Part shown: positions 35,710 to 45,152 of the stretch, piece by piece
Position numbering within the stretch: position 1 is the first letter of the stretch
Layout: each line of letters starts with the position of its first letter
Assembly: GCF_009208105.1 (NCBI RefSeq)
Contig: NZ_WFKL01000001.1
Location: 4,216,001-4,280,000, forward strand
Reading direction: 5' to 3'
Length of the DNA stretch: 64,000 bases
Origin: Rouxiella sp. S1S-2
Lineage (GTDB): Bacteria; Pseudomonadota; Gammaproteobacteria; Enterobacterales; Enterobacteriaceae
Program-made: the position numbers and the translations under genes
The notes under the pieces: model-generated
Databases searched by the model: none
Told to the model about the DNA's origin: nothing
Seen by the model: the letters and a program-made list of their open reading frames with translations, nothing else

Positions 35710-38535
35710 TCATTGATTGGGTTTACGGTAATAAATAGGGTCAAGCATCGCCGTTGCTATACCGTGCCTTTCATTCGGTTCAACGTCTGGAACGTCGGGC
35801 AGTACAAGATCCCGTTCAGGTAATCCGCTGGGTATCGACGGAAAACGTGCACTTCGCATGATTTCCAGCGTAAGATCTTGTTCCGGGGGAACGGGTAAAG
35901 TGGGTGCCAAAGGCAAGGTTGCCCATTCATGATTGTTGCCGTAGGTAGGCATTAGCGCATCAACCTGAACAGTATCCAGCACCTGATGACGCAGCTGTTC
36001 ACTGCGCTCGTCCCGGACAGCACGAGACTCCTGCCACTGCATCTCTTTATCAGCCTCCCACTGCTGCTCTTTTTCCGCATTACGCGCTGTGGCAGAGTAA
36101 GCGCCTCGCGCCGCGGCGGTCACCATGGCGGCATCAGTCACTAATGACGACAGTCGTAAACTCTGCGAGGCTTTGGCATCCTGTTGAGTTCTGATTTGAC
36201 GCGTCTGCTCCCGTAACGCCAACGTCCTATTCTGAAAGCGTTCGAAATTTTGCCGATCCCGTTGTTGTAAATCATCGACTAATGCAGCATTAAAGATGTT
36301 ATTTTCCGGCAATAAAGAGTCCAGACTGTGTTTTCTCTCGAGAGTCGGGTGTTTTAATTGACTTTTCTCAAAAGAGAAAAACTTTTGGAGTAGTGATGGC
36401 TCTGTTATCAGACCCGCGTCATGGAGTTCTTTAACCGATTGGTCAAACGTTTCCTTTGCGCTATCCAACAATGCTTTTATTCCTTTCTGCTGACCTTCTT
36501 TGAAAGCCCTGGAGGCTTGCACTGCTGTAAGCCTTTGTGACATATTTTTTATGCGTGCATAGAATGATTGGTTTTTTATAAATTCCAGCGTTAGCGGGCT
36601 GTCCGAAGTATATTTCTCTCGCATGACACTATGAATTTTTTGCCTGGTGGCTACATTACTGCTCAACAGTCTTATTAGCTGAGCGACCCTTAACCCCGAC
36701 CGTTGATTCATGATCAGTGGCAAGGTATTGACTAGAGACAGTTGTAAATCACGGGTTGTCGGTAAAAAAGCCGCAGCAACGTCATCAACCGATACTCTGT
36801 GCCGATTCAATAGGTTTAACAACGTACTGGTCACTTCATGAATAACATAAGCCCCGACTTTTTCTCCTTCGGCACTTTCAATCCCCATCGCAGCCCAGCT
36901 TATTATCTGTTCATCGCTGATCCAATTTAATAGAGTTTCAGGATAAACGTTCCTTGTTTGAATAAAACGGCTTAGCAGATCGGGTAATTTTTCTGATTGC
37001 CCCGGCCTTACGGTGGATTTTTGTTTTCTTTTATTAGAACCGATCACTGGATCGTCGAATGAAATTGTACTGGCGGAGCTGGCTATTGATACATTGTTCA
37101 CCTCGAATGTAGAAGTTGAGTATTGTGAAGGACTAATGTTAACTACCTTATTTTGATGAAGCAGTTGTAAATACTCCATTTCAAAAGTGTCGAGGTCCAC
37201 GGCTTGAAGATATTGATGGTGGTTATTGATGAATTCCTGAGCGGCATGGCCTCTTAATTCTGCGATGGCCGCTGCTGTATCTTCACGTCCCAGCCCCTGG
37301 GCTATCGCACGGTACAGGCAGTCTCCATCGGGTTGATTGGGCATCTTCACACCGTGCTGAAACAAATTATAATGGCCGCAGTCTTCTTTCCCCGACCTAA
37401 CCAGCGCAATAGTAGCCTCATCCATTGACGGCGCTCGATTAAATGGAATATCGGTAACTCCACGAAAATAAAGCGGTTGCTGTTCACCCTCTTGAACAAC
37501 GGAGATGACAATATCAGCGGGCAACCTCCGCGAATTCAGCAACAGCTGTACCACCTGATCGCCCAGCTGATTATTGAAACTACCGGCTTCTCGCAGCATC
37601 AACTCTGCCATATTTTTAATGTCCTCAAGACCAAATAAGGGCATTGGCGAGAGCGGAAGATTGTAAATATCACTGGTGGAGTCATGTTGTGCGACTCCAG
37701 GTTCGGGTAAGCAGCATGAGGTAGAAGGCGCCGGTGAGGCACTCGGCGTGGTATCGCGATATTCAATCCCGGCGAGGTCGAGCAGGTTTGCTGGGGCAGT
37801 GACCCCCTGTGCGTCACACGCTGATGTATCAATGAGCTGCTGTGCATCAAACACTTTGGTTCTTCTAAAATTATTCAATAAAGCGCCGGTTGCAGCAGAG
37901 CACTCACTGGCGTTTAAGCCATGTAATTCTTTCAGCCGTAACCCCCACTCAATTTGAGTTTCACCCGGTAATCTTGGAGACTCAGTTTGCGCGCGTATTA
38001 CCCCTTCGGTAACTTTTTGAAATAGGGGTCGCGTCCCCAGTGTGTTGGCGCTAACCCCAGCCACCGTCGCATAGTCTCTAAGAATGTAGTTTGGATATTC
38101 TTTCTTTAGACGGATCCCGTACTCTAAAGGCGTTTCGTCCGGTTGACAGTGCGTTTCGGAACGCATTTTATCGATAGCTTCATTAGGCTTTCGAAATAGA
38201 GGTGAGTGATGCAGCGTAATCGGCGTCACCCCTGCCGCATCGGCCAATTGAGCATGCGTTAAGTGGGGTGCGGCAATTCCCAGCCTGTAGGCATACTGAA
38301 GTGAGGTTTCGTGCTTTTCCCTTGGCGTTTTATCCTTCGCTGCAAACATCTCTTTATTTTTAGCTTCATTACCACGCAATTTATAAGGTCTTACCTGAGG
38401 TAACGGGATAAAAGAGGCTGGATTAGCCACGCCTTGCAGACTGGAAATCCACGGACTGACCGGCTGCGACATAGCGCGAGTATCAGGAAGAGGAATAAAG
38501 GGGGGAGTTGACGACGGTGTGATTTTATCAGACAT
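35710..38535 (-). CDS. Putative effector with permuted OTU-type cysteine protease module
   Basis: 941 residues, no signal peptide, no membrane span. Three repeats of about 58 residues at roughly 76-116, 134-174 and 192-231 each read like ETxLEYGxRLK followed by a helix-turn-helix-like AxxAGVSxxTLxxxPLF. At 322-460 there is an OTU-like module with GHYNLF (His388) before PDGDCLYRA (Asp403, Cys406), the order reversed from usual OTU proteases. KRKQK at 502-506 is a possible nuclear signal. The rest is helical, with RNAEKEQQWEADKEMQW near 840. It is a paralogue of the gene upstream. Delivery into host cells is inferred. Confidence 0.7.
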   Translation of the reverse strand: MSDKITPSSTPPFIPLPDTRAMSQPVSPWISSLQGVANPASFIPLPQVRPYKLRGNEAKNKEMFAAKDKTPREKHETSLQYAYRLGIAAPHLTHAQLADAAGVTPITLHHSPLFRKPNEAIDKMRSETHCQPDETPLEYGIRLKKEYPNYILRDYATVAGVSANTLGTRPLFQKVTEGVIRAQTESPRLPGETQIEWGLRLKELHGLNASECSAATGALLNNFRRTKVFDAQQLIDTSACDAQGVTAPANLLDLAGIEYRDTTPSASPAPSTSCCLPEPGVAQHDSTSDIYNLPLSPMPLFGLEDIKNMAELMLREAGSFNNQLGDQVVQLLLNSRRLPADIVISVVQEGEQQPLYFRGVTDIPFNRAPSMDEATIALVRSGKEDCGHYNLFQHGVKMPNQPDGDCLYRAIAQGLGREDTAAAIAELRGHAAQEFINNHHQYLQAVDLDTFEMEYLQLLHQNKVVNISPSQYSTSTFEVNNVSIASSASTISFDDPVIGSNKRKQKSTVRPGQSEKLPDLLSRFIQTRNVYPETLLNWISDEQIISWAAMGIESAEGEKVGAYVIHEVTSTLLNLLNRHRVSVDDVAAAFLPTTRDLQLSLVNTLPLIMNQRSGLRVAQLIRLLSSNVATRQKIHSVMREKYTSDSPLTLEFIKNQSFYARIKNMSQRLTAVQASRAFKEGQQKGIKALLDSAKETFDQSVKELHDAGLITEPSLLQKFFSFEKSQLKHPTLERKHSLDSLLPENNIFNAALVDDLQQRDRQNFERFQNRTLALREQTRQIRTQQDAKASQSLRLSSLVTDAAMVTAAARGAYSATARNAEKEQQWEADKEMQWQESRAVRDERSEQLRHQVLDTVQVDALMPTYGNNHEWATLPLAPTLPVPPEQDLTLEIMRSARFPSIPSGLPERDLVLPDVPDVEPNERHGIATAMLDPIYYRKPNQ

Positions 38536-38911
38536 CGGGTGTCACTCTCTATGAAGAGGCGTTGCAATAACGCGTTACTTACCAATAGAAGGAGAAGAGA
38601 GACTACGTGTTCGGCTAATAAATCACTGCTAGTTTTCAATCATTTGAATAATTTTTCATGATGAAAAAGGGCGAAAAAAAAAGTAGACACCCCATTAACG
38701 AAGGTTCAATCGGTAAACACTGCTTGAAACAGTCAGTGTCTGCCATTAATGAAACGGACAAAAGAAAGGACAAAAATATGTCCCTTAATTAAACGCCGTA
38801 AACGTCGAGCTTAGTCCGCCAACAAGGCGGTTTGTTCATGCTGCGGCGACGGGTCAGCAGGTCGAGTCGCTTGATGGGAATGGGGTTATTGATTGCCCTC
38901 CTCTACTATAT
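38536..38911. other. Intergenic region between the two effector-like genes
   Basis: 376 A/T-rich bases. A hairpin CCGCC/GGCGG sits at 38816-38830 without a minus-strand T-run. GGACA and TGTCC flank 38769-38783. No coding frame is convincing. The size suggests the 941-residue gene has its own promoter, but I cannot place it; no hrp-box motif (GGAACC, CCAC) was seen. Confidence 0.4.
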
Positions 38912-41900
38912 TCATTTTTCAATAGTCTGAAGCTCTATATTTTCGAGGGAAAGTTCATCTACTCCGGGTTCATGTAAAGGCGTGTTTGGTAAAGAAATCC
39001 GCAAATTCAAATCATCCTCTTCGATATATCTCGTTAAAAGAGCATCGACTTCTTGCTGATCGACTTCTACGGCTGGCAATAGTGCATCGAGAGCATGATT
39101 AAATCTGTCCAACGGGCCCATCGTTCTGTCTAAGATTTCATTTAATCCGAGATTAAATTCGTTTATCGATTCTCTACTTTTCATTGAATCATCCAGCGAA
39201 TAAATTATGGTATCAGCTGACATAAGATCTGCCTGGTCATATAACTCTGTTGCTTCGCTGTCAGGCGTCCATAGGGAATTATCGATATCAGAATCAAAGT
39301 CGCTTAAATGAATGGAAGGAATACTTTCCTCCGTAAGAAATGCTTTCCTATCCACTATTTCATTAATATGACCTTCAATCTGCGAACTCACGCTGCCGGG
39401 ATGTGTTAATGGTGTATTAGGCAGGTCTATTGTGGCTTCTTTATTCAAAGCCATACTTTGAGGGCTACTGACTTTCGATTTCATTTTTTCATTTTCTTGC
39501 AGAGGGTAGCCTTCACGAATTAACGAATGAATATTGGCTGCCGAAGGCCTGACCATCCTCTGCAGCTCGCCCATGGACGCATTGATTGCCGCACCTGCCG
39601 CCGCCGCAAGAAAATTAGGCGACCGCAGGCGCAGAGTCTCGTTGGCAACATCGCGGACTGTCCGGTCTTCCTGCCACTGCCTATTTTTTAGAGCATCCTG
39701 TTCCAGGTATTTTTCGGCATTACGTGCAGCCGCGCGTCTCTGCCCATGAATAGCCAAAGAAGCCGAAGCTAGCGCCGTCGCGGCAAGCGACTCCAGCCGT
39801 TTTTGCGCCCTAACCGTCTGTTGTTCATCATGAAGTTTTCGTCCTGAGGCACGAAATGCGTTGGTATTCGTTTCCCAGCGAGAATATTTCTCTAAATCTA
39901 GTTGCAGTAACCTTTGTATCCTATCCTCAGACATCGGCAGCACATGCTCATACATAATCCTGGCAAGGTTATTGCGCTGGCGTTCTTGCTCTTCTGCCGT
40001 TGGCTTATTTAAAAGTTTTTTGTGTGTTAGTGTGCGCCAGAATGATGTGCGCCTAGATAATCCACTTTCGCGCAAAGTTTGTAGTGATATTGACAGATTT
40101 GACTTCCAATTATCTGCTTGTTGAACACCCCCTTCATGACTGTCTTCTTTATTTTTCCTTTTACGTCCCTCCAGACTATTATTTGCTGGGGCCATTTCAC
40201 GGGACATTATTCCAAGGCGTCCGTAAAAATTACTATCAAGCGAATATTCTTCGCTCATCGCTCTGTCAGCGACATATTTTTCTTTGAAAAACTCTTTTAT
40301 CTCTCTCCTGACTTCAGAATTTTCGCATAATTTTTTAAGCAATTGGGTGATAACTACGCCCGTCGTCGAGTGGATAACCAAAGGTATTGTATTAACAAAG
40401 CGAAGGCCAAGCTCATGATTATTTGGAAATAGCGTATTGTAAACTTGATGTTGTAATTCAGAATGGGTTGCTAGAATATTGAATAGCGCCTTCGCCGTAT
40501 CTCGCATCACCCTTGATCCCGTATGATGAGCCTTTCCGCTTAAGACTGCGAGAACCGCATGCTCCATTAACTGTTCACTGCTGATCCAATTTAAAATCTC
40601 CGCAGGACTTTTCGCCGTAACCTTTTCTAGTTCGATTAATAAACCCGGTAATTTTTCTGGTTCTGCTTTCCATATCATCTGCCGTAACTTGGCCTTTTTC
40701 GCCGCGGGTGCCCTCTCTTCCACTGAGAGCGAACTTATCGAACTCGATAACGACGCGATGCCTTCCGGTGAGTCATCGACACGCGTAATGTGGGTCGTCA
40801 TGGCTGGCTGAGCCATTAACGCATTTCCCGCCATTTCCTGATAACGCCTTATTGTCTCGACAACACTCATTCTGGCATCTGCTCCCAGCTGGGCAGCTTC
40901 ATGCTCTCTGTTATTTTCTTCTTCATTCTTACTGTTATTTTCACCCGGCGTGACGGTATCAGGATCTAATTGGGCGATAGGCATCGCAGAGACTTGCAAT
41001 ACTTCGTACTGCGCCAATGCGCGATACAACGACTCTGCATCGTGACGATTAGGAACACGGTAGGCACCGTCACACAGCTCATAATATGCTTGTGTCGCAC
41101 TGCCCGTAGGCGGATTAGTCCGCATCAGTCGGATTTCGTTGTGAGGATTAGCACTTGACGAAATCGGCATATTTACTCTTCGGTAAGTATTAATGGTTGC
41201 GTCATTACCTCGGACGGTAATGAAGCGTGTCGGCGGGAAATCAGCAGCGTTAAGCAGCGAATTGATTTGGTTAGCTTCTTGCAATAGATATGCACGCTCA
41301 TGGGATGAGGAGGCAAGCGGCGGTGGCGAGAGAGGACTCTGCACTGGCGCCGGTGAACCTATCGGTGTGAAATTGGCATATTCAATATCAGAAAGATCAA
41401 TTGTCGCCTGCGGTACGTCCGCAGCTGGAAAATTATTTGGCACTTTCATGGCCATTGTCAAATTGGGTGCAGTGGCAATATTGATGAGAACGGGCGCAGG
41501 TAGAAGGGGAATCTCAGGCTTAGTGAACACATGAGCCGCCTGTTGCGCCTTTACCGCTTTTTTTGGGTCACTGGCCTGCCCAGCAGTGCGTTTGAGACTC
41601 AATGACCGGAAAATTCCGACTTTTTGATCGCAGTAACGGGCACATTCGGCTGGAGCCAGTTTATACTCAGTCATTAAACGTAACCCCCAGTCCTTGACTG
41701 ACTCATGTTCACGTTGCTCAGCCTCTGGTTTGGTTCTTAACGATGCTACCTTAGGTGTTTCTGGCTGAAATTCGGGGTAGTCTAATAACGTCGTTCTAGC
41801 CGCACCCGATACCGCGACATAATCATCATTAGAGTAGTTAGGCCTAAGTAATTTTAATCTTCTTCCGTACTTTAAATCGGTTTCCCCTTCATCACGTTTA

Positions 41901-42346
41901 ATCTCTCGTAAGGACGTCGTCCCTATCGTTTCGCCTCTAATTCCTATGATGTGGCCCACCGTATTGCGTGAAACATCCGCCGCATCCGCCAACTGTTTTG
42001 CACTAAGTCTGTCTCCTCCCGGTGCATTTACCAGCGCAGTCACATACTCACTCCCGGTCTGAAGGGGGAGTCTTGGTGTGGCTAATTTTGCCGCCTCGAT
42101 CTGTTGTCTTGATATACATTCCGCCCTGGAAAAAAATTCCGCACGATTAAACGTATTATTGCCAGGGAGGTTTACGGCGGTACTGAAGCCACTTTCCCCG
42201 CTTGTTGACGCGGGCTGAGCAGAATTGTTCACCACCATAAGCACGGTCGGAACAACGACAATATTTTGTGGAAGGGTTATCACCTTAACCGCCGTGATTA
42301 ACGCGGGCGATACAAGATAATGTTGTGAAACGGGCTGATTATTCAT
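38912..42346 (-). CDS. Putative effector, larger paralogue with inactive OTU-like module
   Basis: I start at ATG 42346 (MNNQPVSQHYLVSP), about 1144 residues; a frame extension to GTG 42484 overlaps the gcd terminator hairpin and is unlikely. Three N-terminal repeats (about 98-253) match those of the 941-residue neighbour. The OTU-like segment near 373-450 has AYYEL and DAESLYRA where the paralogue has GHYNL and DGDCLYRA, so His became Tyr421 and Cys became Ser439. PAAKKAKLR at 547-555 resembles the c-Myc nuclear signal. The NWIS-starting helical block (from about 586) is shared. LPNTPLxxPG occurs at 975 and again at 1119. Parts are low in GC (23 of 60 bases at line 39181). Confidence 0.7.
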   Translation of the reverse strand: MNNQPVSQHYLVSPALITAVKVITLPQNIVVVPTVLMVVNNSAQPASTSGESGFSTAVNLPGNNTFNRAEFFSRAECISRQQIEAAKLATPRLPLQTGSEYVTALVNAPGGDRLSAKQLADAADVSRNTVGHIIGIRGETIGTTSLREIKRDEGETDLKYGRRLKLLRPNYSNDDYVAVSGAARTTLLDYPEFQPETPKVASLRTKPEAEQREHESVKDWGLRLMTEYKLAPAECARYCDQKVGIFRSLSLKRTAGQASDPKKAVKAQQAAHVFTKPEIPLLPAPVLINIATAPNLTMAMKVPNNFPAADVPQATIDLSDIEYANFTPIGSPAPVQSPLSPPPLASSSHERAYLLQEANQINSLLNAADFPPTRFITVRGNDATINTYRRVNMPISSSANPHNEIRLMRTNPPTGSATQAYYELCDGAYRVPNRHDAESLYRALAQYEVLQVSAMPIAQLDPDTVTPGENNSKNEEENNREHEAAQLGADARMSVVETIRRYQEMAGNALMAQPAMTTHITRVDDSPEGIASLSSSISSLSVEERAPAAKKAKLRQMIWKAEPEKLPGLLIELEKVTAKSPAEILNWISSEQLMEHAVLAVLSGKAHHTGSRVMRDTAKALFNILATHSELQHQVYNTLFPNNHELGLRFVNTIPLVIHSTTGVVITQLLKKLCENSEVRREIKEFFKEKYVADRAMSEEYSLDSNFYGRLGIMSREMAPANNSLEGRKRKNKEDSHEGGVQQADNWKSNLSISLQTLRESGLSRRTSFWRTLTHKKLLNKPTAEEQERQRNNLARIMYEHVLPMSEDRIQRLLQLDLEKYSRWETNTNAFRASGRKLHDEQQTVRAQKRLESLAATALASASLAIHGQRRAAARNAEKYLEQDALKNRQWQEDRTVRDVANETLRLRSPNFLAAAAGAAINASMGELQRMVRPSAANIHSLIREGYPLQENEKMKSKVSSPQSMALNKEATIDLPNTPLTHPGSVSSQIEGHINEIVDRKAFLTEESIPSIHLSDFDSDIDNSLWTPDSEATELYDQADLMSADTIIYSLDDSMKSRESINEFNLGLNEILDRTMGPLDRFNHALDALLPAVEVDQQEVDALLTRYIEEDDLNLRISLPNTPLHEPGVDELSLENIELQTIEK

Positions 42347-42470
42347 TAATCGATCTCGGTGAAAGTGTCCTGAAGGCGAACACCTGTTGGTGTTTGAAAG
42401 GGTAAACACATTACCGAGCCGGCCAATATAAAACTCTAACGTTTCAACTAAGTAAATTTCATAAAAGGGA

Positions 42471-42501
42471 AAAAAAAGGGCCACCCATTGCTGAGTGGCC
42501 C
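42471..42501 (-). terminator. Terminator of gcd
   Basis: On the minus strand GGGCCAC pairs with GTGGCCC around a ten-base loop, followed by seven T, 47-77 bases after the gcd stop. Confidence 0.88.
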
Positions 42502-42547
42502 TTGATATCGAGTTAACCGCTGACAGCTTCCGCCGCCATTAAGTTAA

Positions 42548-44947
42548 TTATTTTTTAGCATCGTCCGGCAGTGCGTAGGCGATAATGTAGTCACCCAGCT
42601 TGGTGCCGAATGAACCATGACCACCGGCTGCAATCACCACATACTGCTTGCCGTTCACTTCATAAGTCATCGGAGTAGCCTGACCGCCCGCTGGCAGACG
42701 TGCCTGCCACAGTTGGTCGCCGTTGCTCATGTTGAACGCGCGCAGGTAGTTGTCTGCGGTTGCTGCGATGAAGAATACGTTACCCGCCGTTGAGGTTGGC
42801 GCACCGAGCATTGGCATACCCATTTTAAACGGCAATGGCACAGGTGAGCTGTCACGCACGGTACCGATACGTTTTTTCCAAACGATATCGTTAGTTTTCA
42901 GGTCAACACCAGAGATGTAACCCCATGAAGGTTGCTTACATGGGAAGCCCAGCGGAGACAGGAACGCATTCAGTTCTACGCCGTAAGGCACGCCGTACTG
43001 GGTCTGAATACCAGACTCGGTACCGCTGCCACCGGTAGAGCCTGCAGGCGGCTCAATTGGGTTACCCGGTCCACGTGGGATCAGTTTAGAGGTGAACGGC
43101 AGCGCGATCGGGTTAGCGATAGCCAGCTGACGATCGGTATCAACGGAGATACCGCCCCACTCGAACATCCCCAGGTTACCCGGGAACACCAGCGTACCCT
43201 GCTCTGAAGGCGGGGTGAACGTGCCTTCATAACGCAGGCGGTGGAACATCACACGACACATCAGTTGGTCGTAGATAGTTGCGCCCCACATGTCTTTGCC
43301 GGTCAGTTTGGCTTCTGGACGGAAAGTCAGGTCAGAGAACGGCTGAGTAGGAGACGTGTGGTCGCCTTTGGCTGCACCCTGTGGAACAGGTCTTTCCGTT
43401 GCAGGCACAACCAGCTTGCCGTCACGACGGTCCAGAACAAAGATGTTACCCACTTTGGTAGGAACATAGATAACCGGAACTTTGTTACCGTTCTTGTCAG
43501 TAATGTCTGCCAGAGTGGGCTGAGCCGGTACGTCCATATCCCACAGGTCGTGGTGCACAGTCTGATAAACCCAGGCCAGTTTACCGGTAGAAGCATTCAG
43601 CGCCAGCAGGCTGCTCGCGTAACGCTCCATGTCTGGAGTACGGTTACCGCCCCAGATATCAGGGGTTTCCACACCGATTGGCAGATAAACCAGGTCCAGC
43701 TTCGCATCGTAGGCAGCAGGTGCCCAAGAGTTAGGTGAGTTAGGCGTATAGTTTTCGCCCGGACCAGGGATCTTGTTCGGATCAGCAGCGCCTGGATCAA
43801 AGGCCCACAGCAGTTTACCGGTGTTCACGTCGAAACCACGGATAACGCCTGAAGGCTCTTTGGTTGAGTAGTTATCGGTAACCGCACCGGCAACCACGAT
43901 CACTTTATCAGTGACAATCGGCGGTGAAGTTGGCTCATAACGACCCGCAGAAGCGTAAGGCATGTTGCTCTGCAGATTCAGTTCGCCGTTGTTACCAAAA
44001 TCAGGGCAGCGCGCGCCTGTTTCAGCATCAAGAGCAAACATACGGCCGTCGTTCACCGGCAGCAGAACGCGGCGAGCACAGATGGCTGGCGCGGCTGAAC
44101 CTGAAGCATTGCCTTGGGCAACGTCTGGCGCTTCATGGTAAGACACACCACGACAGGTCACGTGCTGGAAGGTTGGGTCGGTTTTCAGCTGGGGATCAAA
44201 GACCCACTTCTGCTTACCGGTTGCGGCATCCAGAGCAAACAGCTTCTGGTGCGGCGTACACAGATAAAGCGTATCGCGAATTTTAATTGGCGTAACTTCA
44301 TCGGTGAATTCACCCGGATCGTGCGCCGTTTTCACGTCGCCCGTCTGGAAGGTCCAGGCCTCTTTCAATTGACCGACGTTTTTATCGTTGATCTGGCTCA
44401 GCGGGGAGTAACGGGTGCCCGCCTGGGTGCGTCCATAGGCAGGCCAGTCTGCATCGGCAACGCCCGAAGTAGACTGCACCGGCGCATTGTCTGCCGCTGG
44501 GATGGTGCCGTTGATTTCCTGCGGATCGTTAAATACTGAGTAAACCAGTACCACCACGGTGAACACCAGAGAGGTTGCCAGCGCACCGCGTGCGAAGGCA
44601 TTTTTTTTGCTCATGGTGTTGTAAACGATGGGCAGCAGGATCCACAAACCCAGGAAGAACGTCACGTCTAAACGCGGCGTCAGTGCCCAGAAGTCGGACC
44701 CCACTTCCCACAGGCCCCAAATAGTGGTTGCCAAAAGGAACACGGCATAAAGCAGCAAAACTGAAGCACGGCGGCGCAGGAGCAACCATGCCGTTGCCAG
44801 ATAAACAACACCGGCGATAATGTAATAGAGGGAGCCCCCTATTGCCGTCAGCCATATTCCGCCGACCAATAAATATAATCCGCTTAACGCGGCGAACAAA
44901 GCGGTGATTATGACGACTATGCGCGATAACGGAGCTTTAGTTTGCAT
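42548..44947 (-). CDS. gcd: Membrane-bound PQQ-dependent glucose dehydrogenase
   Basis: 799 residues. The first 140 form five membrane spans that pass electrons to ubiquinone; the rest is the periplasmic eight-bladed quinoprotein propeller, starting near DADWPAYGRTQAGTRYSPL. It oxidises glucose to gluconolactone in the periplasm. The PQQ-site features (CRGVSYHE segment, WDMDVPAQPTL, the tryptophan docking repeats) are present. pqqU, for PQQ uptake, is just upstream on the same strand. Confidence 0.96.
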   Translation of the reverse strand: MQTKAPLSRIVVIITALFAALSGLYLLVGGIWLTAIGGSLYYIIAGVVYLATAWLLLRRRASVLLLYAVFLLATTIWGLWEVGSDFWALTPRLDVTFFLGLWILLPIVYNTMSKKNAFARGALATSLVFTVVVLVYSVFNDPQEINGTIPAADNAPVQSTSGVADADWPAYGRTQAGTRYSPLSQINDKNVGQLKEAWTFQTGDVKTAHDPGEFTDEVTPIKIRDTLYLCTPHQKLFALDAATGKQKWVFDPQLKTDPTFQHVTCRGVSYHEAPDVAQGNASGSAAPAICARRVLLPVNDGRMFALDAETGARCPDFGNNGELNLQSNMPYASAGRYEPTSPPIVTDKVIVVAGAVTDNYSTKEPSGVIRGFDVNTGKLLWAFDPGAADPNKIPGPGENYTPNSPNSWAPAAYDAKLDLVYLPIGVETPDIWGGNRTPDMERYASSLLALNASTGKLAWVYQTVHHDLWDMDVPAQPTLADITDKNGNKVPVIYVPTKVGNIFVLDRRDGKLVVPATERPVPQGAAKGDHTSPTQPFSDLTFRPEAKLTGKDMWGATIYDQLMCRVMFHRLRYEGTFTPPSEQGTLVFPGNLGMFEWGGISVDTDRQLAIANPIALPFTSKLIPRGPGNPIEPPAGSTGGSGTESGIQTQYGVPYGVELNAFLSPLGFPCKQPSWGYISGVDLKTNDIVWKKRIGTVRDSSPVPLPFKMGMPMLGAPTSTAGNVFFIAATADNYLRAFNMSNGDQLWQARLPAGGQATPMTYEVNGKQYVVIAAGGHGSFGTKLGDYIIAYALPDDAKK

Positions 44948-45152
44948 ATTATTAACCTTACAAGATTTTCATTGTCTTCGATCTCGCCGTGAAAGGAGAT
45001 CTTAAAAACATTCGGCGTAGTGCGGAATGTCCTTCCTCGGGCAAGCCCTCTTTAACACCCGGTTAAATCGGCGTTAAGAGCCAGCTTGCTCTAGGTTCTG
45101 TAAAGGCCCTGTCCTGTTCCCTGGCGGGAGCCAATGTAGTTTTCTTCAGCAA

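Noticed and set aside
38391..38639. Small minus-strand frame upstream of the 941-residue gene starting at 38639
   Set aside because: It overlaps the real gene start in another frame and has no RBS or homologue I can recognise.
38816..38830. CCGCC/GGCGG hairpin as terminator of the larger effector gene
   Set aside because: Five-base stem and no T-run on the minus strand; it is too weak to call.
35710..42346. TAL-effector-like DNA-binding repeats
   Set aside because: The repeats are about 58 residues and only three per protein, with no 34-residue periodicity or paired variable residues.
42347..42484. N-terminal extension of the larger effector gene to GTG 42484
   Set aside because: It would begin inside the gcd terminator hairpin and lacks an RBS. 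The ATG at 42346 gives an N-terminus that starts just before the conserved part.
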